A stretch of 64,000 nt of DNA from positions 17,321-81,320 of the forward strand of contig CACFSU010000003.1 of assembly GCA_902569055.1 (NCBI GenBank), written 5' to 3'. This stretch comes from an uncultured Pelagibacteraceae bacterium. Its GTDB lineage: Bacteria > Pseudomonadota > Alphaproteobacteria > Pelagibacterales > Pelagibacteraceae. How positions within the stretch are numbered: the first letter of the stretch is position 1; every line of letters starts with the position of its first letter. Of the stretch, positions 33,912 through 44,458 are shown piece after piece. Both the position numbers and the translations under genes were made by a program. A model generated the notes under the pieces. The model was not told where the DNA came from. It made no database searches and saw nothing but the letters and a program-made list of their open reading frames with translations.

Positions 33912-36017
33912 TTATCCAGCTATTACAGCTAAAAGCAATAAAGCAACAATATTTGTAATTTTTATCATTGGGTTTACGGCAGGACCGGCTGTATCTTTAT
34001 AAGGATCTCCAACAGTATCACCGGTTACGGCTGCTTTATGAGCTTCTGAACCTTTTCCACCATGATTGCCATCTTCAATAAATTTTTTTGCATTATCCCA
34101 AGCTCCACCACCAGCTGTCATTGAAACTGCTACAAAAAGTCCAGTTATGATAACACCTAATAGCATTGCACCCACAGCGGCTAAAGCAGCTACTTGACCA
34201 CCAATTGATAAAATTACAAAATAGAGAACTATTGGTGAAAGCACAGGTAATAACGATGGAATTATCATTTCTTTAATTGCTGCTACTGTAAGCAAATCTA
34301 CTAATTTAGCATAATCAGGTTTTTGTTTTTTTTTCATGATACCCGGATACTTTTTAAATTGCCTTCTAACTTCTACAACTACAGCGCTCCCTGCTCTACC
34401 TACTGCTTGCATTCCCATGGAGCCAAATAAGTAAGGTAACATTCCACCAATTAACAAGCCTACAACAACATAAGGATTTGACAAATCGAAAGTTACAACA
34501 ATTCCTTCTAAAGATGATCCTGCTACTTTTGAAAAATGTTTAATATCTTCAGTATAAGCGGCAAATAAAACTAAAGCTCCTAATCCTGCAGATCCTATGG
34601 CATAACCTTTTGTAACAGCTTTAGTAGTATTGCCAACAGCATCCAATGCGTCAGTCGTTTTTCTTACTTTTTTATCTAAATTTGACATCTCAGCAATTCC
34701 ACCAGCATTATCTGTAACTGGACCATAAGCATCTAAAGCGACTACCATTCCAGCTAAAGCTAACATAGTAGTAACTGCTATAGCTATGCCAAAAAGTCCT
34801 GCTATAAAGTTGGTAATTAAAATACCTGCAACAATAATTAACGCAGGAATAGCAGTAGCTTCCATTGATACAGCTAATCCTTGGATTACATTGGTTCCAT
34901 GACCAGTTGTTGAAGATAATGCAACAGATTTAACAGGTCTATAACTTGTTCCAGTATAATATTCCGTGATCCAAATTAATAAACCTGTAATAACTAGTCC
35001 TATTACTCCACAATAGTATAAACTCATACCGTTAAAAGTTTTGTCGTTTACAGTATATTCATTAGTAAAACCAATGACATAATCTGTAACGGGCCATAAA
35101 ATTGCTAATGAAGATATAGCTGAAACTATAAAGCCTTTATATAAAGCATTCATTACATTATTATTTTTTCCAAGTTTTACAAAAAAAGTTCCAATGATAG
35201 AAGTTAATAAGCAAGCTGCACCAATTGTTAATGGGTATATCATCATGTTTAAGTCACCGACAAAAAAGATTGATGACAAAACCATTGTCGCAACAATTGT
35301 AACTGCGTAAGTTTCAAATAAATCAGCAGCCATGCCTGCACAATCACCCACATTATCACCAACATTGTCAGCAATTACTGCAGGATTTCTAGGATCATCT
35401 TCTGGAATTCCTGCTTCAACTTTACCAACTAAATCAGCACCTACATCAGCACCTTTAGTGAAAATTCCACCTCCTAGTCTCGCAAAAATAGAAATTAATG
35501 ATGCACCGAAACCTAAAGCAACAAGGGCATTCACTATTTCTCTTTCGTCAATATTAAATTTAAGTAATAAATAATAATAAACCGCTATAGCTAATAACGC
35601 TAATCCTGCAACTAACATTCCAGTAACAGCACCAGATTTAAAAGCTACTGAAAGACCCTGTGCTAAACCTTTTCTTGAAGCTTCGGCTGTTCTTACATTT
35701 GCTTCTACAGAAACCAACATACCAACATATCCAGCAATCCCAGATAAAGATGCACCAATTAAATAACCAAGACCAACTAAAGGGCTGAATGCAATACTTA
35801 CTATAACCAAAACAACTGCTCCAACAATAGAAATTGTTTTATATTGTCTTGTAAGATAAGCTTTTGCTCCAATTTGAATTGCTGAAGCAATGTCTTGCAT
35901 CTTGGTATTTCCAGGGCTTGAATTAAGAATATTTTTTCCAGTTAAAAATCCATAAACAATGGATAATAAACCAGCTCCAATTGTATATAATAAAATAGTT
36001 TCGACGGTCACGTTCAT
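33912..36017 (-). CDS. hppA: Membrane proton-pumping pyrophosphatase, K+-independent type
   Basis: The 701-residue protein has about sixteen helices. The pyrophosphate site is [20 protein letters not shown] with [14 protein letters not shown] directly after. Late motifs include [13 protein letters not shown] and [20 protein letters not shown]. The determinant region reads [18 protein letters not shown]: Lys after GNTT is the signature of potassium-independent H+-PPases. It couples PPi hydrolysis to proton export. It is transcribed alone, 78 bases from thiL. Confidence 0.97.
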   Translation of the reverse strand: MNVTVETILLYTIGAGLLSIVYGFLTGKNILNSSPGNTKMQDIASAIQIGAKAYLTRQYKTISIVGAVVLVIVSIAFSPLVGLGYLIGASLSGIAGYVGMLVSVEANVRTAEASRKGLAQGLSVAFKSGAVTGMLVAGLALLAIAVYYYLLLKFNIDEREIVNALVALGFGASLISIFARLGGGIFTKGADVGADLVGKVEAGIPEDDPRNPAVIADNVGDNVGDCAGMAADLFETYAVTIVATMVLSSIFFVGDLNMMIYPLTIGAACLLTSIIGTFFVKLGKNNNVMNALYKGFIVSAISSLAILWPVTDYVIGFTNEYTVNDKTFNGMSLYYCGVIGLVITGLLIWITEYYTGTSYRPVKSVALSSTTGHGTNVIQGLAVSMEATAIPALIIVAGILITNFIAGLFGIAIAVTTMLALAGMVVALDAYGPVTDNAGGIAEMSNLDKKVRKTTDALDAVGNTTKAVTKGYAIGSAGLGALVLFAAYTEDIKHFSKVAGSSLEGIVVTFDLSNPYVVVGLLIGGMLPYLFGSMGMQAVGRAGSAVVVEVRRQFKKYPGIMKKKQKPDYAKLVDLLTVAAIKEMIIPSLLPVLSPIVLYFVILSIGGQVAALAAVGAMLLGVIITGLFVAVSMTAGGGAWDNAKKFIEDGNHGGKGSEAHKAAVTGDTVGDPYKDTAGPAVNPMIKITNIVALLLLAVIAG

Positions 36018-36095
36018 ATAAACCTTAAGTTATTGGTTGTTAATTTTTTAAGCCCGGACAATACAAAAAAAGATAAAAAAGACAATAAATAACTT

Positions 36096-37055
36096 TTAAA
36101 AGTTATGAATATAACCTTTATTTTTGAGTACTATTTGTGCACCTTTTTCATCAATTATAGCTGATCTTTTTTTACTAGATATTATTTTGCCAATTTTAGA
36201 AATTTTTATTCTTAAAATTTTAGAAATTTTTGCAATGATTCTTGCTTTCTTAGATGTTGCTGTAAATATTATCTGATAATCATCACCATTAGATATCAAG
36301 TTAAGTTTCTTAAGTTTTTTAATTTTAATTAATTTTTTTAAGGGATTTGATATAGGTATTTTATCTAGATCTAACAGAAAGGATAAATTTTGCTTATTAA
36401 GCATTTTTTCTAAATCAGTTATTATACCATCAGATACATCAATAGAAGTATTGGCCAACTTTACTAGATGTTTAGTTAGATCTAGATGAATATCTGGTTT
36501 ATAATATTTGTTAATAAAATAATTAGCTAAATTTTTTCTAATTTTGATTTTATTTTTTAAAATTTTAAGACCTATAAAACTATCACCTAAATTACCAGTA
36601 ACATAAATATCATCATTTAATTTGGCTTTATTTCTATAAATAATTTTATTTGAATAACCTAAAGACATTATAGTAAAGCTTAATTGGTTTGAAAAAGTAG
36701 TATCGCCACCACTTAATTTAATTTTATATTTTTTTTGTTCTTCATGAATTGATTTTGAAATTTTATACAAATTTTTTTTTGTAAATGTTTTTTTATTACC
36801 TGATCCTGAGATAAAATAAAATTTTGGTTGTACTCCTTTGCAAACTAAATCTGATATAGAAGATCTTAAAATTTTTTTTAAAACAAGATCTGGATTTTTA
36901 AAATCAACAAAATGATTTCCTATATTATATGTATCGATAGAGATTATAATACCTTTTTTATAATCAAAAAAAACATCGTCGTTTAAATCTAAAGAAAATT
37001 TATTATTTTTAGATAATTTTGAAAAATAATTTTTAATTATTTCAAATTCATGCAT
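36096..37055 (-). CDS. thiL: Thiamine-monophosphate kinase
   Basis: The 319-residue ATP-grasp-like PurM-fold enzyme has the LDLNDDVFFDYKKGIIISIDTYNIGNHF start, SGGDTTFSNQ and the ANTSIDVSDGIITDLEKML block, then ISNGDDYQIIF. It phosphorylates thiamine phosphate to the diphosphate. It starts within the end of nusB (8-base overlap), and nusB-thiL adjacency is common in proteobacteria. Confidence 0.92.
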   Translation of the reverse strand: MHEFEIIKNYFSKLSKNNKFSLDLNDDVFFDYKKGIIISIDTYNIGNHFVDFKNPDLVLKKILRSSISDLVCKGVQPKFYFISGSGNKKTFTKKNLYKISKSIHEEQKKYKIKLSGGDTTFSNQLSFTIMSLGYSNKIIYRNKAKLNDDIYVTGNLGDSFIGLKILKNKIKIRKNLANYFINKYYKPDIHLDLTKHLVKLANTSIDVSDGIITDLEKMLNKQNLSFLLDLDKIPISNPLKKLIKIKKLKKLNLISNGDDYQIIFTATSKKARIIAKISKILRIKISKIGKIISSKKRSAIIDEKGAQIVLKNKGYIHNF

Positions 37056-37452
37056 TGTTATTTCTTAACTTTTTTCCAACATTATCTAATAAAGCATTAA
37101 GATATTTGGTTTGTGAATCTTCAAGAAAATAATTAGATGAATTTAAGTATTCTTTAATGATTATATTAATTGATGTATTTGGTTTATACATTAATTCATA
37201 AGTTGCTGCTCTCAAAATAGTCTGAAAAACTTTGTCTAGATTTTTAAAAACAAATTTATTTCCAAGTTTATTATTTAATTCATCTAAAATAAGTTCGTTT
37301 CTCTCTATGGTACCTAATACGATATCTTTTATAAACTTTTTAAATCTATGTTTAGGGAAATCTAAATCATTACTTTCATTGTAAAATTTTCCATATAATT
37401 TTTGAATAATAATCACTCTTGGATTATTTTTAGGATTAAAATGTGTTCTCAT
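37048..37452 (-). CDS. nusB: Transcription antitermination factor NusB
   Basis: The 134-residue helical protein has the NusB pattern FKKFIKDIVLGTIERNELILDE, then FQTILRAATYELMYKPNTSINIIIKEYL and the C-terminal FLNALLD-type sequence KYLNALLDNV. It joins NusA/E/G in rRNA antitermination. It overlaps ribH by 4 bases and thiL by 8. Confidence 0.9.
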   Translation of the reverse strand: MRTHFNPKNNPRVIIIQKLYGKFYNESNDLDFPKHRFKKFIKDIVLGTIERNELILDELNNKLGNKFVFKNLDKVFQTILRAATYELMYKPNTSINIIIKEYLNSSNYFLEDSQTKYLNALLDNVGKKLRNNNA

Positions 37453-37838
37453 TTTTGAGACAAAATAGAAATTACTGCTTTAGCTGCATCAGCACCTTTT
37501 TCTTTTCTAGCTTTAGCCTGGCTCATATTCAAACATGTTATTATACCATTTCCTATAGGTTTTTTGTTCATTATAGCTAAATCCATAATAGCATTAGAAG
37601 ATGCTTGTGAAATAAAATTAAAATGTGGAGTTTGTCCTTTTATTACGCATCCTAAGGCAATAAATGCATCGTATTTTTTTATATTTTTAGAAATAGTAAC
37701 AGGAATTTCAAAAACACCAGGAACTTTAATAATTTTAACTCTAGATGATTTTGGAATAAATTTTAAAGCACTTTTTAACAAACCATCTGAAATATTTTTA
37801 TAATAATCAGCAATTACAATTAGATATTTTTTTTTCAT
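37449..37838 (-). CDS. ribH: 6,7-dimethyl-8-ribityllumazine synthase
   Basis: The 129-residue protein has VPGVFEIPVTISKNIKKYDAFIALGCVIKGQTPHFNFI (typical PGxxEIP and GCVIKGxTxH segments) and a C-terminal GADAAKAVISIL. It is shorter than usual at the N-terminus. It condenses the ribitylamino-pyrimidine with dihydroxybutanone phosphate to lumazine, the substrate of ribE next door. Its start adjoins the ribB(A) stop. Confidence 0.95.
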   Translation of the reverse strand: MKKKYLIVIADYYKNISDGLLKSALKFIPKSSRVKIIKVPGVFEIPVTISKNIKKYDAFIALGCVIKGQTPHFNFISQASSNAIMDLAIMNKKPIGNGIITCLNMSQAKARKEKGADAAKAVISILSQK

Positions 37839-38938
37839 TAAATTAATTCCTGTTTTTTAATTTTAATACCATAGCCATCTAAACCAATAACTTTTTTTGG
37901 AGATTTAGTAATTAATATCATATTTTTAATTTTTAAATCTTTAATTATTTGAGCCCCTATTCCATAATTTCGGATAAGTTTATCATTACCTTTTTTATAG
38001 AACTCTCTATATTTATAATCTTTAAGAGTTTGAGTTACAGACTTTAGGTTAGTATCTTTAATAAATACTAATACACAATTTTGATGTTTTTTAAAATATT
38101 TCAAAGTTTTATTAAATGAATTAGGTAATTTTTGATTAATTAAGTAATTTTGAACTACATTAGACGAAATCACCCTTACTCTTGGAATGATGCCTCTTTT
38201 AGTATTTCCTTTAATTAAAGCAAAATGCTCTGATCCATCTAATATATTTTCATATATTTTAATTTTATATTTTTGATTTTTAACAACAATAAAGCTTTGC
38301 TTTTTTAATCTAATCAATTTTTCTTTTTTTAATTTATAAGCAATTAGATCTTCAATTTTTCCAATTTTAAGTTTATGTTTTTTTGCAAAATTGAATAAAT
38401 CTTGTCCTTTAGCCATAGTCCCATCTTCATTCATAATTTCGCATATTACTGCAGAATTATTTTTCTTAGCTAATTTTGAAATATCAACAGAAGCTTCTGT
38501 ATGACCTGCCCTAACAAGAACACCGCCATCTTTTGCTATAATTGGAAAAACATGACCTGGAGATACAATATCATTTTTATTTACATTTCTTTTAGAGGCA
38601 ATCTTTATAGTTCTAGCTCGGTCTTTAGCAGATATTCCAGTAGTAATTCCTTTTTTTGCTTCAATAGATATAGTAAAAGCAGTCTTATTTCTGGATAAGT
38701 TAATTGGTGACATAAGTGATAAATTTAATCTCTTAGCCTGTAAACTGTCTAATGCTAGACAGATTAATCCCCTACCGTACTTAGCCATAAAATTTATATT
38801 TTTTGAATTTGTATCAGATGTTGAAATTACTAGATCTCCTTCATTTTCCCTTTTTTCATCATCAACTAAAATGAACATTTCACCTTTTTTAGCAATTTTA
38901 ATAATTGTTTCTATTGATGAGTAATTACTTTTTGGCAT
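37838..38938 (-). CDS. ribB: RibBA-type protein: DHBP synthase with degenerate GTP cyclohydrolase II domain
   Basis: Residues 1-200 are a complete dihydroxybutanone-phosphate synthase: LVDDEKRENEGDLVI, GRGLICLAL, SAKDRARTI and VLVRAGHTEASVD. The C-terminal half (about 205-366) keeps RNYGIGAQIIKDL and the KVIGLDGYGIKI end of GTP cyclohydrolase II but lacks the cysteine zinc site (CxxGD...CDC region), so cyclohydrolase activity is unlikely. It overlaps ribE by 14 bases. Confidence 0.92.
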   Translation of the reverse strand: MPKSNYSSIETIIKIAKKGEMFILVDDEKRENEGDLVISTSDTNSKNINFMAKYGRGLICLALDSLQAKRLNLSLMSPINLSRNKTAFTISIEAKKGITTGISAKDRARTIKIASKRNVNKNDIVSPGHVFPIIAKDGGVLVRAGHTEASVDISKLAKKNNSAVICEIMNEDGTMAKGQDLFNFAKKHKLKIGKIEDLIAYKLKKEKLIRLKKQSFIVVKNQKYKIKIYENILDGSEHFALIKGNTKRGIIPRVRVISSNVVQNYLINQKLPNSFNKTLKYFKKHQNCVLVFIKDTNLKSVTQTLKDYKYREFYKKGNDKLIRNYGIGAQIIKDLKIKNMILITKSPKKVIGLDGYGIKIKKQELI

Positions 38939-39518
38939 TTAAAAAATTTTTAACGTATTTTGAAAGAATATCTATTTCTATATTAATTAAGCTACCTTTT
39001 TTAACTTTTGATAAGTTGGTTAATTTAAAGGTATGAGGTATTACCCAAATTTGAAAACCTTTTTTTGTTTTTTTTGATACGGTTAAAGAAATTCCATTGA
39101 TACAAATGGAGGCTTTTTCAATAATATTTTTTCTTTCTTTTGAATTAATTTCAAAGTCAAAAATATAGGATCTATCAATCTTTTTTACACTTAACGTTTT
39201 ACCAGTTGTATCAATATGTCCCTGGCATATGTGTCCTGAAATTTTTTGACCATACTTAAGTGGTAACTCCAAATTTATTATGTCATTTATCTTTAAATGT
39301 TTAAATCTAGATCTTTTTACTGTTTCGTTAGATAAATAAAATTCCATAATCTTATTTTTAATCTTAATTAAAGTTAAACATACTCCATCACATGAAACGG
39401 AAACTCCTATGTCTTTGGAGCTTATTTTTAGATCTGATTTTACAAAAATATTTATACCTTTAGATCTTTTAGATATTTTTTTAATCAAGCCCTTATTAAA
39501 TATAATTCCATTAAACAT
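38925..39518 (-). CDS. ribE: Riboflavin synthase alpha chain
   Basis: The 197-residue protein has two lumazine-binding repeats: the first opens MFNGIIFNKGLIKKIS with VSCDGVCLTLI, the second has KISGHICQGHIDTTGK and ASICINGISLTVSK. It dismutates two lumazines to riboflavin. It lies directly after ribD. The supply of flavin is relevant to the sarcosine oxidase and SdhE pathway genes in this window. Confidence 0.95.
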   Translation of the reverse strand: MFNGIIFNKGLIKKISKRSKGINIFVKSDLKISSKDIGVSVSCDGVCLTLIKIKNKIMEFYLSNETVKRSRFKHLKINDIINLELPLKYGQKISGHICQGHIDTTGKTLSVKKIDRSYIFDFEINSKERKNIIEKASICINGISLTVSKKTKKGFQIWVIPHTFKLTNLSKVKKGSLINIEIDILSKYVKNFLNAKK

Positions 39519-39519
39519 T

Positions 39520-40626
39520 TTATTTTTTATAGATTGTAATATTATCTTTGATTAATTTAGAGCTAATCTTAAATTTTTTTTTATACTTTTTATTAAGAAT
39601 TCCTAAAGAAGTAAAACTCTGATTTATTTTACTTTTTCGTAAGATTTTTGGACTTTGAAATAAATAAAACGTATCAATAATTTTCTTTTTAATCAAGTTT
39701 TTGGTAATTTTATCACCTCCTTCAACTAGTAAATTTCTTGTTCCTAAAATAAATAATTTTTTTAAGACAATTTTTAAATCCAATAATCCTCTATTATTTA
39801 ATTTGGTTTTAATTAAAGTTACTCCTTTTTTCTTCAAAATATTAATTTTTTTAATATTTGACTTATTATAAAATAAAAACGTATTATTTTTTTTGGTTGA
39901 TTTAAAAATATAGCTTTTTAAATTAATTTTTAAACTTCTATCTAAAATTATTCTTTTTGGTGAAAATCTCTCAAAATCTTTTAATCTACAATTTAGTCTA
40001 GGATTATCTATATTAAGAGTTTTACTTGAAATCAATATAGAGTCATTTTTATAACGTAAATAATGACTTATTTTATCTGAGTTTTTATCAGTTATTCTTT
40101 TTGATCCTTTACTATAAATTAACTTATTTTTTGAAACTGCAATTTTGGCAGTTACATAAGGTAATTTAGTAGTTCTATTTTTAATATATGAGGCATATAA
40201 ATCTTTAGCATCTTTTTTTAAGAGACCTCTTTTAACTTTAATCTTTTTACTTGATAAAATTTTTAAACTCTTTCCTTTGACTCTCTTATCTATATCTTCC
40301 ATTGAGTAAATTAATTCACTAATACCACTTTTAATTATACTCTTTGTGCAAGGTGGAGTTTTTCCATAATGATTACAAGGTTCAAGTGTTACATACATTT
40401 TTGAACCTTCCAATTTCTCAATGGAATTCTTTATTGCATGATCCTCAGCATGTGGTCTTCCATTAAATCCAGTTTGACCAATAGAAATAATTTTATCATC
40501 TTTTACAATCAAGCAACCTACTGACGGATTCTCAGCTGTTAAACCTTTTCGAGCACTTGCTAAATTCAAAGCAAGTGACATATATTTTTTATCTTTTAAT
40601 GTAAATTTATCTCTTTTTGTAGACAT
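39520..40626 (-). CDS. ribD: Bifunctional riboflavin deaminase-reductase RibD
   Basis: The 368-residue protein has an N-terminal cytidine-deaminase domain with zinc site [10 protein letters not shown] and [17 protein letters not shown], then a C-terminal reductase from about residue 150 ([29 protein letters not shown]). It performs the second and third steps of riboflavin synthesis. It overlaps nrdR by 20 bases, an unusually long coupling. Confidence 0.95.
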   Translation of the reverse strand: MSTKRDKFTLKDKKYMSLALNLASARKGLTAENPSVGCLIVKDDKIISIGQTGFNGRPHAEDHAIKNSIEKLEGSKMYVTLEPCNHYGKTPPCTKSIIKSGISELIYSMEDIDKRVKGKSLKILSSKKIKVKRGLLKKDAKDLYASYIKNRTTKLPYVTAKIAVSKNKLIYSKGSKRITDKNSDKISHYLRYKNDSILISSKTLNIDNPRLNCRLKDFERFSPKRIILDRSLKINLKSYIFKSTKKNNTFLFYNKSNIKKINILKKKGVTLIKTKLNNRGLLDLKIVLKKLFILGTRNLLVEGGDKITKNLIKKKIIDTFYLFQSPKILRKSKINQSFTSLGILNKKYKKKFKISSKLIKDNITIYKK

Positions 40627-41065
40627 CTATTTTGTCCACAAATTGTACAAAATCTTTTTCTTCTCTAAAATTTCGATAAACTGAAGCAAATCTAACATAA
40701 GCTACAGGATCAAGTTCTTTTAAACCTTCCATGACCATTGTCCCAATTGTATTTGTTGAAATTTCGTTTTGACCAAGTTCTTCTAATGCTCTTGAAATTT
40801 TACTTATAAATTTTTCAACAGTTTCTGTATCTAAAGGTCTTTTTTTTAAAGCTATATAAATAGATTTTGCTAGTTTATCTCTATCAAAAACAGATTTTCT
40901 TCCATTTTTTTTAAGTACCATCAATGCTCTATATTGAATTCTCTCAAAAGTCGTAAATCTCTCTCCACATTCACACAATCTTCTTCTACGTATAGCTGTA
41001 CCATCTTCAGTTGGACGTGAGTCTACAACTGAGGTTTCACCTTTTTTTTTACAAGGACAAATCAT
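40607..41065 (-). CDS. nrdR: Transcriptional repressor NrdR with altered zinc ribbon
   Basis: The 152-residue protein aligns with NrdR through [29 protein letters not shown], the ATP-cone ([20 protein letters not shown]) and [17 protein letters not shown]. The expected CxxC pairs read Cys3-Pro-Cys5 and Cys31-Glu-Cys33, so both knuckles are CxC. NrdR represses ribonucleotide reductase genes. nrdR following glyA and preceding ribD is standard in proteobacteria. It overlaps glyA by 4 bases. Confidence 0.92.
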   Translation of the reverse strand: MICPCKKKGETSVVDSRPTEDGTAIRRRRLCECGERFTTFERIQYRALMVLKKNGRKSVFDRDKLAKSIYIALKKRPLDTETVEKFISKISRALEELGQNEISTNTIGTMVMEGLKELDPVAYVRFASVYRNFREEKDFVQFVDKIDVYKKR

Positions 41066-42375
41066 TTATTTAAGTTTTTATAAATTGGAAAATTTGAACA
41101 TAAGTCGACAACTTCATTTCTCACTTCATTCTCCACTTTACTATTGTCTTCTGGATTCTCTGATAAACCTTTAATAACTTTAGTAATTAACTGGCCTACT
41201 TTCTCAAATTCTTTTAAACCAAAGCCTCTTGTGGTAGCTGCTTGAGAACCTAATCTTATACCTGATGTAATCATAGGTTTTTCAGTATCAAATGGTATTC
41301 CATTTTTGTTACATGTTATGTTGGCTTTACATAAACTTTCTGAGGCTAAATTTCCTTTTACATTAAAAGGTCTTAAGTCAACTAACATTAGATGTGTATC
41401 TGTTCCTCCAGAATAAATCTTAAATCCATTGTTTTTAAGTGTCTCAGCTAAAATTTTTGCATTTGCTAAGACGTTTTTTATATAAGTTTGAAATTCTGGC
41501 TTTAAAGCTTCATAAAATCCCGCTGCTTTAGCTGCAATGATATGCATTAAAGGTCCACCTTGATATCCAGGAAAAACTGCAGTATCAAATTTTTTTCCTA
41601 AATCTAAATCGTTAGATAAAATTATTCCTCCTCTAGCACTTCTAAAAACTTTATGAGTAGTTGAAGTTACTACGTGAGCATAATCACAAGGATTTGGATA
41701 ACCTTTACCAGCGACGAGTCCAGAAAAGTGAGCCATATCAACCATTAAATAAGCTCCAACTTTATCTGCTATTTCTCTAAATCTTTTAAAATTTATTACT
41801 CTTGAATAAGCGCTTCCGCCAGCAATAATCAATTTAGGTTTGTGTTCAATGGCAAGTTTTTCAACATTATCGTAATCAATTAATTCAGATTTTTTATCAA
41901 CATCATAGTTTATTGCATTAAACCATTTTCCTGACATTGAAATTTTTAAACCATGAGTAATATGACCGCCAGAGTTTAAACTCATTCCCATAAATGTATC
42001 ATTAGGTTTTAACAAAGCTAAAAAAACTGCTCCATTAGCTTGTGCTCCTGAGTGAGGTTGAACATTAGCATATTTGCAATTAAAAAGTTTTTTTATTCTT
42101 TCTAATGCTAGTTGTTCAGCTACATCAACATGTTCACAACCATTGTAATATCTTTTGCCTGGGTAACCTTCAGCATATTTATTTGTTAGCACTGAACCTT
42201 GTGCCTCTAACACTGCTTGAGAAACAATATTTTCTGATGCAATAAGTTCAATATGATTTTGTTGTCTTATAAGTTCGTCGTTAATAGCCTTAAAAAGATC
42301 AGGATCAGACTGTGAAAGACTTTTTTCAAAAAAATCTTTATAATCAGAATTTAAGTATTTAGTTTCACTGGACAT
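41062..42375 (-). CDS. glyA: Serine hydroxymethyltransferase
   Basis: The 437-residue PLP enzyme has [32 protein letters not shown], the PLP lysine in [16 protein letters not shown], and [11 protein letters not shown]. It interconverts serine and glycine with tetrahydrofolate, providing the main C1 route, which complements the sarcosine oxidase genes at 55-60 kb. It lies 5 bases after rpiB. Confidence 0.98.
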   Translation of the reverse strand: MSSETKYLNSDYKDFFEKSLSQSDPDLFKAINDELIRQQNHIELIASENIVSQAVLEAQGSVLTNKYAEGYPGKRYYNGCEHVDVAEQLALERIKKLFNCKYANVQPHSGAQANGAVFLALLKPNDTFMGMSLNSGGHITHGLKISMSGKWFNAINYDVDKKSELIDYDNVEKLAIEHKPKLIIAGGSAYSRVINFKRFREIADKVGAYLMVDMAHFSGLVAGKGYPNPCDYAHVVTSTTHKVFRSARGGIILSNDLDLGKKFDTAVFPGYQGGPLMHIIAAKAAGFYEALKPEFQTYIKNVLANAKILAETLKNNGFKIYSGGTDTHLMLVDLRPFNVKGNLASESLCKANITCNKNGIPFDTEKPMITSGIRLGSQAATTRGFGLKEFEKVGQLITKVIKGLSENPEDNSKVENEVRNEVVDLCSNFPIYKNLNK

Positions 42376-42380
42376 ATAAC

Positions 42381-42806
42381 TTATATTTTTATTACTCTTT
42401 TTTTATGTCTACCGCCCTCAAATTTAGTGTTAATAAACACTTCAATACATTTAAAAGCAATATTTTTTTTTGTCAATCTAGAGCCTAATGTAATAATATT
42501 TGCATTGTTATGCAATCTAGATAATTTTGTATTTTTTACCGAATAACATACAGCAGCTCTTATTTTTTTATGCCTGTTAGCGGCCATTGACATTCCTATA
42601 CCAGAACCACAAACTAAAATTCCAATATTTTTACTATCCTTGCTTACTTTTTTACAAAGTTTATGAGCATAGTCAGGATAATTTACTGAAGTTTTTAAAT
42701 TATTTGTTCCCAAGTCTTGAAAGATATATTTTTTTTTAAATTTTTTTTTTATCTGCTCTTTAAGATTAAATCCTGCGTGATCAGAAGAAATAAATATTTT
42801 TTTCAA
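42381..42806 (-). CDS. rpiB: Ribose-5-phosphate isomerase B
   Basis: The 141-residue RpiB/LacA fold has [16 protein letters not shown] at the start, the [12 protein letters not shown] motif and [19 protein letters not shown] with its catalytic Cys. It isomerises ribose and ribulose 5-phosphate. rpiB next to glyA is a common alphaproteobacterial order. Confidence 0.95.
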   Translation of the reverse strand: MKKIFISSDHAGFNLKEQIKKKFKKKYIFQDLGTNNLKTSVNYPDYAHKLCKKVSKDSKNIGILVCGSGIGMSMAANRHKKIRAAVCYSVKNTKLSRLHNNANIITLGSRLTKKNIAFKCIEVFINTKFEGGRHKKRVIKI

Positions 42807-42807
42807 A

Positions 42808-43398
42808 TTAATTAAATTTATAGTCTAATACACAAGCTACCAAATGAATTCTATTTTCTTCTCCACCATTAAAAGCATTATGGTATTTTGTGTTGTTTGT
42901 AATCCAAACGGAACCATCAGCTGGTAAATGTTTAGCAACATTGTCTATAACCATTATGGATCCTGGATTAGTAATTATAGGGATATGTAATCTAGGTTCT
43001 GGATCTCTATGCCAACTCAATGTAGATCTAGGTTCTTTTAACAAAATCCTAACTCTTCCTAATTTAAATTTCGATGATAAAATATCAAAAACTTCTTTAA
43101 AATATGTTTTTTTGTAATCTTCTATAAACTCTGTATATGCGGCTTCATTAATTTTTTGATCTCTAATAACTTCCTTTCCTGATTTGTCCGGTTTTGTCCA
43201 AAAAATACCTCTTGCTTTATGACCTTTAATTGAATCCGGATCTCCTGGTATTTGTGTCAATGATATAGCACCAAAATTTGAAATACCCTTCAAGCCAGTA
43301 AAATCTTTTATTTTTAGTATTTCTTCATATGCTTTTAGTAGTTCATTAATATCAAATTTGATATCCTGTTTTTGAAAATCTTTAAAATTTAAATCCAT
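42808..43398 (-). CDS. Aspartyl/asparaginyl beta-hydroxylase-like 2-oxoglutarate dioxygenase
   Basis: The 196-residue cupin-fold protein shows a facial-triad pattern: His130 and Asp132 in LSWHRDPEPRLHIPI, His173 in KYHNAFNGG, and Arg183 (NRIHLV) as the likely 2-oxoglutarate ligand. This is the Asp/Arg-hydroxylase family arrangement. The substrate (protein side chain or small molecule) is unknown. It is one base before rpiB and divergent from hemB. Confidence 0.75.
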   Translation of the reverse strand: MDLNFKDFQKQDIKFDINELLKAYEEILKIKDFTGLKGISNFGAISLTQIPGDPDSIKGHKARGIFWTKPDKSGKEVIRDQKINEAAYTEFIEDYKKTYFKEVFDILSSKFKLGRVRILLKEPRSTLSWHRDPEPRLHIPIITNPGSIMVIDNVAKHLPADGSVWITNNTKYHNAFNGGEENRIHLVACVLDYKFN

Positions 43399-43471
43399 AT
43401 GATTGTTTAATATCTTTTTTAAGTTATATTTATATATAACATTTGTCGCATATTATAAATATATTTAAAAA

Positions 43472-44458
43472 ATGATTACAGGAAAATTTCCAAGTTTGAG
43501 ACTAAGACGAAATAGAAAAAGTGATTGGTCAAGAAGGTTAGTCGAAGAAAATAACCTAACTCCTAATGATTTCATATTACCAGTATTTTTAATAGATGGA
43601 AAAAATAAAAAACAACCAATTAAATCAATGCCAGAGGTTTATCGCTATACATTAGATAAAATAAGTTTGGTAGTTGACAAAGCCATAAAAAAAGGTCTCC
43701 CGATGATTGCATTATTTCCCTATACAGAAAGAAAGAAAAAAAATGCTCTTGGAACAGAGGCTTTAAATGAAAACAATTTAGTTTGTAAAGCAATACAATT
43801 AATAAAAAATAGATATAAAAACGAAATAGGAATAATGTGTGATGTAGCACTGGATCCCTATACATCTCATGGACATGATGGCTTATTAAAATCAGGATAT
43901 GTTTTAAATGATGAAACAATCAATGTTTTAATTAATCAATCTCTTTTACAAGCTCAAATGGGTTGTGATGTACTTGCACCATCTGACATGATGGATGGTA
44001 GAATTGGGAAAATTAGAAAAGCATTAGATAAAGAGAATTTAAAAAATGTACAAATTTTATCTTATGCTGCAAAATATGCTTCAAGTTTTTATGGTCCTTT
44101 TAGAGATGCGGTAGGATCTACAAATTCTCTAAAAGGTGATAAAAAAACTTACCAAATGGATTTTAGAAATAGTAACGAAGCATTAAGAGAAGTTTCTTTA
44201 GATATTAAAGAAGGTGCCGATATGGTTATGGTAAAACCAGGTATGCCATACTTAGATATAATAAAATCAATTAAAGAAAAGTTTAAGATTCCAGTACTTG
44301 CTTACCAAGTATCAGGGGAATACAGTTTGTTATCTAATGCGATAAAAAAGAAACTAGTAAAAAAAGATGTAATATTTGAAAGCATAATAGCTTTTAAAAG
44401 AGCTGGTGCTAATGCGATCGTTAGTTATTATGCCGATAGACTAGATAAAATTCTCTAA
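43472..44458 (+). CDS. hemB: Porphobilinogen synthase (delta-aminolevulinate dehydratase)
   Basis: The 328-residue enzyme has LPVFLIDGKNKKQPI, GIMCDVALDPYTSHGHDG, DVLAPSDMMDGR, the Schiff-base lysine regions SYAAKYASSFYGPFRDA and MVKPGMPYLDI, and LAYQVSGEY. It condenses two aminolevulinates to porphobilinogen for heme. The Cys-poor metal region fits a Mg-dependent type. It lies alone in its direction, with recO converging on it head to tail. Confidence 0.97.
   Translation: MITGKFPSLRLRRNRKSDWSRRLVEENNLTPNDFILPVFLIDGKNKKQPIKSMPEVYRYTLDKISLVVDKAIKKGLPMIALFPYTERKKKNALGTEALNENNLVCKAIQLIKNRYKNEIGIMCDVALDPYTSHGHDGLLKSGYVLNDETINVLINQSLLQAQMGCDVLAPSDMMDGRIGKIRKALDKENLKNVQILSYAAKYASSFYGPFRDAVGSTNSLKGDKKTYQMDFRNSNEALREVSLDIKEGADMVMVKPGMPYLDIIKSIKEKFKIPVLAYQVSGEYSLLSNAIKKKLVKKDVIFESIIAFKRAGANAIVSYYADRLDKIL

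Noticed and set aside
43423..43440. Palindrome GTTATAT/ATATAAC between the hydroxylase gene and hemB
   Set aside because: AT-only arms in AT-rich DNA; too likely by chance to call an operator.
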